Assembly (NCBI GenBank): GCA_015055785.1
Contig: SVHQ01000041.1
Coordinates: 1 to 11,144 of the forward strand
DNA: 11,144 nucleotides
Source of the DNA: Clostridiales bacterium
GTDB taxonomy: Bacteria > Bacillota_A > Clostridia > Christensenellales > Borkfalkiaceae
Direction: 5' to 3'
The notes under the pieces are model-generated. The model did not search any database, was not told where the DNA came from, and saw only the letters and a program-made list of their open reading frames with translations. Positions 1 through 4,856 of the stretch are shown one piece after another. Both the position numbers and the translations under genes were made by a program. Each line of letters begins with the position of its first letter. Positions within the stretch are counted from its first letter, which is position 1.

Positions 1-219
1 GAACAAATCGAACTCGTTAAGCGTTTGGAAGATAAATTACTGCCCGAAGATATTAATTATTATGATATTAAGGGTTTGCGTTTGGAAGCACAAGAAAAGC
101 TTGACCGTATCCGTCCCTTTAATTTAGGGCAGGCTGGCAGAATTTCGGGCGTTAATCCTGCGGACGTTTCCGTGCTAATGGTGTGGCTCTCCCAACACCA
201 ACGTTCCGTTGGATCATAA
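1..219 (+). CDS. mnmG: MnmG (GidA) C-terminal end, 5'-truncated by the window
   Basis: This is the last 72 residues of MnmG, the FAD-dependent partner of MnmE that installs the (carboxy)methylaminomethyl group on U34 of certain tRNAs in the cytoplasm. The frame is open from base 1 to a TAA at 217-219. The recognisable family signature is the C-terminal helical domain that contacts MnmE: a run like LRLEAQEKLDRIRP, then IGQA-type GQAGRISGVNPADVSVLMVWL. The FAD-binding part lies outside the window. The last six or so residues (QRSVGS) do not look like a normal MnmG tail. They are encoded by a small perfect hairpin (198-212) that belongs to the repeat family that follows, so the repeat probably replaced the native 3' end. 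In many Firmicutes rsmG follows mnmG; here repeats follow instead. Identity is confident; the tail interpretation is inference. Confidence 0.93.
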   Translation, partial: EQIELVKRLEDKLLPEDINYYDIKGLRLEAQEKLDRIRPFNLGQAGRISGVNPADVSVLMVWLSQHQRSVGS

Positions 220-302
220 CTTTCCACCTCTCCGCACCCCACGGGTGTTTCGACTTTCTATCTTTCGCAACGTGACGTTGCATCCATACCTTTCTATCTT
301 TC
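198..302 (+). repeat. Array of short triloop hairpins joined by a conserved pyrimidine-rich linker
   Basis: Three hairpin-plus-linker units follow each other at a period of about 33-36 bp. The hairpins are CCAACG-TTC-CGTTGG (198-212), GCACCC-CAC-GGGTGT (234-248, last pair G-T) and GCAACG-TGA-CGTTGC (267-281). A weaker CCG-TTG-CGG follows at 302-310. The linkers between them end in CTTTCTATCTTTC, identical at 254-266 and 290-302 and degenerate at 220-232. The stems differ in sequence but stay paired and the triloops vary, whereas the linker is conserved. A further copy lies inverted at 830-864. I see no ORF or promoter in this stretch. The unit is a structured intergenic repeat of unknown function. 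Confidence 0.7.
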
Positions 303-334
303 CGTTGCGGGACTATGCGCCGTATCGCCCCACT

Positions 335-725
335 TGTCATTGCGAGCGAAACGAAGTGAAGCGTGGCAATCTCATATAAAATAAAGCATCATGTATTATA
401 TCTATATCCTAACAAATAAAACAAATTCTGTTCTTTACACCGGTGTCACCAACGATTTAACACGCAGAATAGAAGAGCATAAGCAGAATCTTATCCCAAA
501 TAGTTTCACGGCAAGATATAACGTGCATAAATTAGTTTTTTATGAAACCACTTCCGATATAAAAGTTGCTATCGAGAGAGAAAAGCAAATCAAAAGCGGA
601 AGCAGAAAAAAGAAGATAGAGTTAATCAATCAAATGAATCCTGAATGGAACGATTTATCAAAATTATTTTAAGGCTGTTATTTTTACGAGATTGCCACGT
701 CGCCTAACGGCTCCTCGCAATGACA
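335..725 (+). mobile_element. Palindrome-bounded element carrying a GIY-YIG nuclease gene
   Basis: The element begins with TGTCATTGCGAG (335-346) and ends with its exact reverse complement (714-725). Each arm also has an inner 12-bp block, CGTGGCAATCTC at 362-373 and its reverse complement at 688-699. The two arms therefore pair over 12 + 12 bp, with an unpaired 15/14-nt middle. The GIY-YIG gene (391-672) fills the loop. Both arms recur without mismatch around a 14-bp loop at 896-998: 50 bp on the left (335-384 equals 896-945) and 39 bp on the right (687-725 equals 960-998). I see no clear target-site duplication. Similar CATTGCGAG...GGCAATCTC palindromes are common interspersed repeats in several bacterial groups. 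That the nuclease mobilises or maintains this element is inference. Confidence 0.7.
391..672 (+). CDS. Small GIY-YIG family endonuclease (UPF0213-like)
   Basis: This 93-residue protein is a stand-alone GIY-YIG nuclease domain, a fold that cleaves DNA phosphodiester bonds with a conserved Tyr/Arg/Glu set and a metal ion. The GIY strand is seen as YIYIL (residues 3-7), the YIG strand as LYTGVT (15-20), the arginine helix as LTRRIEEH (23-30), and the catalytic glutamate as REKQIK (E64). An NPEW-DL tail closes the domain. It is full length for the UPF0213/COG2827 type and nothing looks broken. There is no extra DNA-binding domain, unlike in homing endonucleases. No Shine-Dalgarno sequence precedes the ATG. 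An A/T-rich TAAAAT at 377-382 could be a -10 box giving an almost leaderless mRNA, but no -35 is visible. It sits in the loop of a palindromic element, with its ends a few bases from both arms. The biological role of this subfamily is not established; the link with the repeat is inferred from position. Confidence 0.85.
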   Translation: MYYIYILTNKTNSVLYTGVTNDLTRRIEEHKQNLIPNSFTARYNVHKLVFYETTSDIKVAIEREKQIKSGSRKKKIELINQMNPEWNDLSKLF

Positions 726-895
726 TTCTTTAAAATAATTACGTTCAGCTTGCTATTTACCATGCTTGTCATTACTCGAGCAACCCGTTGCATTTTTAGA
801 GCGACAAAATACGCCCATATTTTCAATGTAAAAGATAGAAAGACAAGGTCCAGCGGAACGCTGGTCATTGCGCTCAGCTTGCTATTCGCAATGCC
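726..895. repeat. Intergenic stretch of decayed and partial repeat copies
   Basis: No gene is supported here. The stretch holds an inverted copy of the hairpin-linker unit (830-864: linker 830-842, stem CCAGCG-GAA-CGCTGG at 850-864). It also holds a 28-bp mini-palindrome, CATTGCG...CGCAATG (866-893), with CTCAGCTTGCTATT in the loop. A degenerate version of the segment 871-907 lies at 743-780. This includes a shared CAGCTTGCTATT and then TGTCATT, the start of the palindromic element, in decayed form. A small GCAAC-CC-GTTGC hairpin lies at 780-791. The picture is of repeated duplication and decay. Confidence 0.55.
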
Positions 896-998
896 TGTCA
901 TTGCGAGCGAAACGAAGTGAAGCGTGGCAATCTCATATAAAATAATGCAATAATTATCGCGAGATTGCCACGTCGCCTAACGGCTCCTCGCAATGACA
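896..998. repeat. Short (gene-less) copy of the palindromic element
   Basis: This 103-bp palindromic element has the same terminal TGTCATTGCGAG inverted repeats as the GIY-YIG element (896-907 and 987-998) and the same inner 12-bp blocks (923-934 and 961-972). Its left 50 bp and right 39 bp match the arms of the GIY-YIG element without a mismatch, but only 14 bp (946-959) separate them. It could fold into one long interrupted hairpin as RNA or single-stranded DNA. It is best described as MITE-like or REP-like, and may be the non-autonomous form of the nuclease-bearing element. No target duplication is evident at its ends. Confidence 0.75.
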
Positions 999-1027
999 AT
1001 ATCAAAATATTTACCCATTAAACGCAT

Positions 1028-1061
1028 ACCTGCCCCCTTGGTTTTCACCAAGAGGGCAGGT
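1028..1061. terminator. Strong intrinsic terminator between convergent genes
   Basis: A stem of 14 positions with one imperfect pair (ACCTGCCC-C-CTTGG against its complement) closes a 6-nt loop TTTTCA. On the plus strand TTTTCTCTTCC follows, so it can end rightward transcription from mnmG or the repeat island. On the minus strand the imperfect pair becomes G-U and the hairpin starts 12 nt after the glycosyltransferase stop codon, but no good U-tract follows. It may serve both directions, better on plus. Confidence 0.75.
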
Positions 1062-1072
1062 TTTCTCTTCCA

Positions 1073-2020
1073 TTATTTATGCACAACATCCTCTTTATTC
1101 GTTTCTCCTACGATATACTGCGGACGTTTTTTCGTCTCTTTATAAATCTTTGAAATATATTGTCCCATCACACCGATACAGAACAATTGCACGCCGCCTA
1201 CAAACAAAATAATACAAATTGTCGAGGGCCAACCAGCAACGGGGTTTCCATACACCAACGCCCGAATAAACACCACCAACAGCGCAACGACCGCCGCAAA
1301 CGTGAAAAATATACCGCTCCATGACGCCAATTTCAAAGGCGTTTCCGAAAAATTCATAATCCCGTCGATGGAATAACGCAACAATTTCCAAAAACTCCAC
1401 TTCGTCTTTCCTGCTACACGCTTCACGTTTTCGTAGGGCAACCAGTAAGTTTTAAAACCAATCCAACCGAAAATACCTTTTGAAAAACGGTTATATTCGC
1501 TCATAGAAACAATAGCGTCCACCATTTTCCGTTTCATCAACCTAAAATCCCGCGCACCATTGACAATATCCACGTCGGAAATTTTCTTCATTAATTTATA
1601 AAATATATTCGCGAACAACGAACGCACTTTGGGTTCGCCTTTGCGTGAAATACGGCGCGTGGCTACGCTGTCATATTCCCCATTTTTTATAATTTCCAAC
1701 ATTTTTGGAAGCAACGCAGGCGGGTCTTGCATATCGGCATCCATTACGGCAACGTAATCCCCCCTCACGTTACAAAAACCTGCATACATGGCAGCTTCCT
1801 TTCCAAAATTACGGGAAAAGGAAATATATTGCACTCGCCCGTCCTCTTGCGCCAATTCTTTCAATTTTTGTAGCGTTTTATCCTTTGAACCGTCGTCAAT
1901 AAACAACATTTCAAATTCATATTCCGACATTTCAGCCGTTACGCGCTTTAGCTCCTCATACAAAGGCGGCAAGGCCTCTTCTTCATTATAGCATGGTATA
2001 ATTAAGGAAATTTTCTCCAT
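1073..2020 (-). CDS. Membrane-anchored family 2 glycosyltransferase (GtrB/CsbB/DPM1-like)
   Basis: This 315-residue protein is likely an undecaprenyl-phosphate sugar transferase. Relatives move a sugar from a nucleotide sugar to polyprenyl phosphate at the inner face of the membrane, for later use in wall or surface polymer decoration. Residues 1-225 are the GT-A domain, with SLIIPCYNEEE (5-15), DDGSKDKT (42-49) and DADMQDPP (94-101, DXD-type metal site). Two membrane helices follow at about 235-256 and 266-288, then a basic cytosolic tail. The ATG at 2018-2020 is preferred over the in-frame ATG 13 codons upstream: an AGGAAG site lies 7 nt before it, and the upstream ATG falls inside the promoter spacer. 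It is a single-gene unit with its own promoter, after the pnp terminator. The acceptor and sugar cannot be read from the sequence. Without a neighbouring flippase or GtrC gene, its pathway is open. Confidence 0.9.
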   Translation of the reverse strand: MEKISLIIPCYNEEEALPPLYEELKRVTAEMSEYEFEMLFIDDGSKDKTLQKLKELAQEDGRVQYISFSRNFGKEAAMYAGFCNVRGDYVAVMDADMQDPPALLPKMLEIIKNGEYDSVATRRISRKGEPKVRSLFANIFYKLMKKISDVDIVNGARDFRLMKRKMVDAIVSMSEYNRFSKGIFGWIGFKTYWLPYENVKRVAGKTKWSFWKLLRYSIDGIMNFSETPLKLASWSGIFFTFAAVVALLVVFIRALVYGNPVAGWPSTICIILFVGGVQLFCIGVMGQYISKIYKETKKRPQYIVGETNKEDVVHK

Positions 2021-2050
2021 TTTTCCACTTCCTATTCTTTTTCTGTTGTC

Positions 2051-2079
2051 ATTATACAATATCTGCGCTCTTTTGTCAA
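2051..2079 (-). promoter_or_regulatory. Consensus sigma-A promoter of the glycosyltransferase gene
   Basis: On the minus strand TTGACA (2079-2074) and TATAAT (2056-2051) are separated by exactly 17 nt, a perfect match to the sigma-A consensus. Transcription would start near 2044, giving a leader of about 24 nt before the ATG at 2020. This placement also excludes the upstream in-frame ATG at 2059. Confidence 0.92.
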
Positions 2080-2091
2080 CATGAAACAGTA

Positions 2092-2125
2092 GAAAAGCCC
2101 CGACGCATACGTGTCGGGGCTTTTC
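2092..2125 (-). terminator. Intrinsic terminator of pnp
   Basis: A perfect 13-bp stem, GAAAAGCCCCGAC (2092-2104) with its complement (2113-2125), encloses a short loop. On the minus strand it begins 17 nt after the pnp stop, and its 3' side ends in a CTTTTC run. It separates pnp from the glycosyltransferase promoter. Confidence 0.9.
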
Positions 2126-2142
2126 ACCTTTATCTAAAAGGA

Positions 2143-4242
2143 TTAGTCCATTTTTTCAAGCAATTTCAAATCAATACCCTTTTCGCCGATCTTGATGATT
2201 TCTACTTTCACCTTGTCGCCGATGTTGAGCACGTCTTCTACTTGGTTTACTCTCTGTTCGGAAAGCTTGGAAATGTGAATCATGCCGTCCTTACCAGGTG
2301 CAAATTCAACAAACGCGCCTACCTTGGAAAGAATACGAACAACAACACCTACGAACATATCGCCAACTTCGGGATCGTGTGCAATCGATTCCACGATAGC
2401 TTGTGCACGCTTTGCATTGGCAACGTCGCCAAAGCATGCGATGCATACCGTACCATCTTCTTCGATATCAATCTTCGTGCCCGTTTGTTCGATAATCTTG
2501 TTGATAACTTTGCCCTGCTTACCAACAACGTCACCAATCTTTTCGGGATTAATTTTGAAGGTAACAATCTTCGGAGCATAAGGAGAAAGTTCGGTGTTTA
2601 CAGCAGGGATACATTCGAGCATCTTGCCCAAAATGTGCTTTCTTGCTTCCTGCGCCTGCGCGATAGCGTCAAGCATGATTTGTTCGGAAATACCCTTAAT
2701 CTTGATATCCATCTGGATAGCCGTGATACCCTTATCCGTACCTGCTACCTTAAAGTCCATATCGCCAAGGAAGTCTTCAAGCCCTTGAATATCCGTCATG
2801 ATAACGTACTTGCCCGTTTCTTGATCTTTAACAAGACCCATTGCACAGCCTGCTACAGGAGCTTTGATAGGAACACCTGCGTCCATAAGGGACATCGTCG
2901 AACCGCATACGGAAGCCATCGAGGACGAACCGTTCGAGGACATGATGTCGGATACGACACGGATTGCATACGGGAATTCTTCGGGAGAAGGGATTACAGG
3001 GACAAGTGCACGTTCAGCAAGCGCACCGTGACCAATTTCACGTCTGCCAGGGCTGCGTAAAGCCTTTGCTTCACCCGTGGAATAGCCAGGGAAGTTGTAT
3101 TGGTGCATATATCTCTTTTCCTCTTCTTCGTCAAGCCCTTCCATTCTCTGTGCTTCGCCGAGCATACCGAGCGTACACGTCGTCAAAGCTTGCGTCTGGC
3201 CTCTCGTGAATACTGCAGAGCCGTGTACTCTGGGCAATACGCCGTGTTCACACCAAATAGGACGAACTTCCGTAAGCTTTCTGCCGTCGGGACGAACGCC
3301 GTCGAAAATCTTCGCACGAACGATACCTTTTACAATATAGTAAATGGAATCTTTTACTTCGCGAATTTGATCGGGATAGATTTCCGTGAAATGTTCGATG
3401 ATTTCTGCTTCTGCTTCCGCCTGCTTCACCTGACGTTCTTGACGATCGAAGGTGTCCAAAGCTGCGTACAATTTATCATAGCCGTATTCTCTAACCGCTG
3501 CGTCCAAATCTTCGGGAATATGGTAGAGTTCCATCTCCTTCTTGGGTTTGCCTGCAACGGGAACAATTTCTTCTTCAATCCACTTACAAACCTTCTTGAT
3601 TTCTTCATGACCGAACATGATTGCGCCAACCATTTCCGCGTCGGTAACTTCGTTTGCACCAGCTTCAATCATGAGGATAGCGTCGGACGTACCGGCAAGG
3701 TTCAAATGAATCGTGCTCTTTGCGCGTTGTTCCACGTCAGGGTTGATTACGTATTCACCGTCAACACAGCCAACAACAACCGAACCCGTAGGGCCTGCCC
3801 AAGGAATATCGGAGATGGAAAGTGCGATAGACGAACCTACCATTGCCAAAGGTTCAGGGGAGATGTCGGGGTCAACAGACAAAGCCGTAGCCACAACAAC
3901 AACGTCATTGAAAATTCCCTTAGGGAACAAGGGACGGATGGGACGGTCGATAAGACGGCTGGTTAAGATAGCCTTATCGGACGCTCTGCCCTCACGTTTT
4001 TTAAAGCCACCGGGGATTTTACCGATAGCGAACATTTTTTCTTCATAGTCAACGGACAAGGGGAAGAAATCCATACCTTCTCTTGCCGTTTCCGACATAC
4101 ATACGGATACGTGCACAGCCGTTTCCCCACAACGAACAAGACATGCGCCGTTCGCTTGTTCTGCATATTTACCGATTTCTACGATAAGTTCTCTGCCTGC
4201 ATAATCCGTTTTAAATACTTTGCAATTGTTTAAATCTGGCAT
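2143..4242 (-). CDS. pnp: Polynucleotide phosphorylase (PNPase)
   Basis: PNPase is the trimeric, phosphate-dependent 3'-5' exoribonuclease of RNA decay; it can also add tails. This 699-residue protein has the full layout. The first RNase PH core (about 9-230) carries VFKTDYAGRELIVEIGK, and an all-alpha linker spans about 240-310. The second RNase PH core (about 315-555) carries the catalytic RREIGHG (400-406), SSNGSSSMASVCGS (435-448) and the metal-binding aspartates around 488-504. A KH domain (about 558-615) and an S1 domain (about 627-699) follow. The KH loop reads VGKQGK, where most relatives have IGPGGK; it still fits GXXG. I place the start at the ATG 4240-4242, preceded by AAGGAG 9-10 nt upstream. 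An in-frame GTG at 4287 would add 15 residues with no family match and lies in a leader hairpin. rpsO lies directly upstream, the classic rpsO-pnp pairing. No convincing pnp promoter is visible, so read-through from rpsO is possible. Confidence 0.98.
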   Translation of the reverse strand: MPDLNNCKVFKTDYAGRELIVEIGKYAEQANGACLVRCGETAVHVSVCMSETAREGMDFFPLSVDYEEKMFAIGKIPGGFKKREGRASDKAILTSRLIDRPIRPLFPKGIFNDVVVVATALSVDPDISPEPLAMVGSSIALSISDIPWAGPTGSVVVGCVDGEYVINPDVEQRAKSTIHLNLAGTSDAILMIEAGANEVTDAEMVGAIMFGHEEIKKVCKWIEEEIVPVAGKPKKEMELYHIPEDLDAAVREYGYDKLYAALDTFDRQERQVKQAEAEAEIIEHFTEIYPDQIREVKDSIYYIVKGIVRAKIFDGVRPDGRKLTEVRPIWCEHGVLPRVHGSAVFTRGQTQALTTCTLGMLGEAQRMEGLDEEEEKRYMHQYNFPGYSTGEAKALRSPGRREIGHGALAERALVPVIPSPEEFPYAIRVVSDIMSSNGSSSMASVCGSTMSLMDAGVPIKAPVAGCAMGLVKDQETGKYVIMTDIQGLEDFLGDMDFKVAGTDKGITAIQMDIKIKGISEQIMLDAIAQAQEARKHILGKMLECIPAVNTELSPYAPKIVTFKINPEKIGDVVGKQGKVINKIIEQTGTKIDIEEDGTVCIACFGDVANAKRAQAIVESIAHDPEVGDMFVGVVVRILSKVGAFVEFAPGKDGMIHISKLSEQRVNQVEDVLNIGDKVKVEIIKIGEKGIDLKLLEKMD

Positions 4243-4283
4243 TTTAAAATTCTCCTTATACTTTAATTCTTTTTTGTTCTTGT

Positions 4284-4309
4284 CCACCGCCGTCGCCCGA
4301 CGGGGGTGG
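4284..4309 (-). promoter_or_regulatory. GC-rich hairpin in the pnp leader
   Basis: A 26-nt hairpin with about ten base pairs (CCACC against GGTGG, one mismatch, then CCGTC against GACGG) lies about 40 nt upstream of the pnp start. No U-tract follows, so it is not a terminator. In E. coli a leader stem-loop cut by RNase III underlies pnp autoregulation. A similar role here is only a guess. Confidence 0.45.
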
Positions 4310-4400
4310 GTTGCTTTCGAAAGAGCGCGCTTGCAAACTTATGCCAAGGCTTGTCCGCTTTCTCTATCGCTTGTTTTGCCTCTTTTTTCCACGATATCAC

Positions 4401-4429
4401 AAAAAAGAGCGAGTTAAAATAACTCGCCC
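4401..4429 (-). terminator. Intrinsic terminator of rpsO
   Basis: On the minus strand GGGCGAGTTA-TTT-TAACTCGCTC is followed at once by TTTTTT. One pair is G-U in the minus-strand RNA and a mismatch in the plus-strand RNA, which supports the leftward orientation. It lies about 13 nt after the rpsO stop and would cut expression of pnp relative to rpsO. Confidence 0.92.
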
Positions 4430-4442
4430 TTTCGTGCTAGCA

Positions 4443-4697
4443 TTATTTTCTAAGACCCAACGCTTCGATGATAGCTCTGTATCTCATAATGTCTTTTGCT
4501 TTGAGATAGTCGAGCAAACCACGACGCTTACCTACCATTTTCAAAAGGCCGCGACGGGAGTGGTTGTCCTGCTTGTGTTCTTTAAGGTGTTCGTTCAAGT
4601 GATTGATTCTGAACGTCAACAAAGCGATTTGTACTTCGGGAGAACCCGTGTCACCTTCATGCGTTGCAAATTTAGCAATAATTTCGTTCTTTTCCAT
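4443..4697 (-). CDS. rpsO: Small ribosomal subunit protein S15
   Basis: S15 binds the three-way junction of 16S rRNA helices 20-22 early in 30S assembly and helps form an intersubunit bridge. The 84-residue sequence is highly typical: [19 protein letters not shown] (10-28), then [20 protein letters not shown] and the C-terminal [13 protein letters not shown]. It is about five residues shorter at the N-terminus than the usual 89. The ATG at 4695-4697 is supported by AGGAGG eight nt upstream. It has its own promoter about 90 nt upstream and its own terminator, and precedes pnp. Confidence 0.99.
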   Translation of the reverse strand: MEKNEIIAKFATHEGDTGSPEVQIALLTFRINHLNEHLKEHKQDNHSRRGLLKMVGKRRGLLDYLKAKDIMRYRAIIEALGLRK

Positions 4698-4776
4698 TTT
4701 TTTATCCTCCTATATGGAAATTGTATCTCGTACCGCTGAGAAAACCGTGGAGAATCAAGCCTCTCAGACAGCCGTT
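4698..4776 (-). promoter_or_regulatory. Structured 5' leader of rpsO, candidate S15 autoregulatory RNA
   Basis: The leader from the inferred start near 4776 to the ATG is about 79 nt. It can pair CTGAGA with TCTCAG, and within that loop GAGA with TCTC. A short UCC/GGA pairing around AUAUA overlaps the ribosome binding site. Known S15-binding leaders in other bacteria use different folds, and I cannot match this one to a named class by eye. Confidence 0.4.
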
Positions 4777-4782
4777 ACGATT

Positions 4783-4811
4783 ATTTTAACATATTCCTAC
4801 AAGATTGTAAA
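4783..4811 (-). promoter_or_regulatory. rpsO: Sigma-A promoter of rpsO, with extended -10
   Basis: On the minus strand TTTACA (4811-4806) and TAAAAT (4788-4783) are 17 nt apart. The bases before the -10 read TGT, giving the extended TGn motif. The predicted start is near 4776. It lies in the 150-bp gap between hemZ and rpsO. Confidence 0.85.
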
Positions 4812-4834
4812 TTGATTTTACGCCCTTTTTCGCG

Positions 4835-4856
4835 ATTTATTCGAAATTTATTCGAA
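4835..4856. repeat. 11-bp tandem duplication across the hemZ stop codon
   Basis: ATTTATTCGAA is repeated exactly twice in tandem (4835-4845 and 4846-4856). The unit nearer the gene contains the hemZ stop codon, so the second unit lies in the 3' UTR. It is probably a slippage duplication. Confidence 0.6.

Noticed and set aside
198..310. A CRISPR-like array (period about 33-36 bp)
   Set aside because: The variable parts are small palindromes and the conserved part is a pyrimidine-rich linker; there are too few units, no conserved direct repeat of usual length and no cas genes.
326..735. Target-site duplications at the ends of the GIY-YIG element
   Set aside because: The flanking bases on each side do not match over any convincing length.
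704..920. Short open frames within the repeat island on both strands
   Set aside because: They are made of repeat sequence and run across palindromes and hairpin units; no start signal or known domain.
2021..2059. Upstream ATG start for the glycosyltransferase
   Set aside because: It lies between the -35 and -10 boxes of the gene's own promoter, upstream of the transcription start.
2242..3966. Long open frames on the plus strand (2242-3060, 3100-3966) antisense to pnp
   Set aside because: They follow the codon pattern of pnp on the opposite strand and have no family resemblance or ribosome binding site.
4243..4287. Upstream GTG start for pnp adding 15 residues
   Set aside because: The added residues do not match PNPase N-termini, the GTG lies in a hairpin, and the ATG at 4242 has a good ribosome binding site.
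4701..4720. Riboswitch-like masking of the rpsO ribosome binding site
   Set aside because: Only a three-pair UCC/GGA helix is visible, too weak to call as a separate feature.
4311..4739. Plus-strand open frame antisense to rpsO
   Set aside because: It overlaps the whole of a certain ribosomal protein gene, its terminator and its leader; no recognisable protein.
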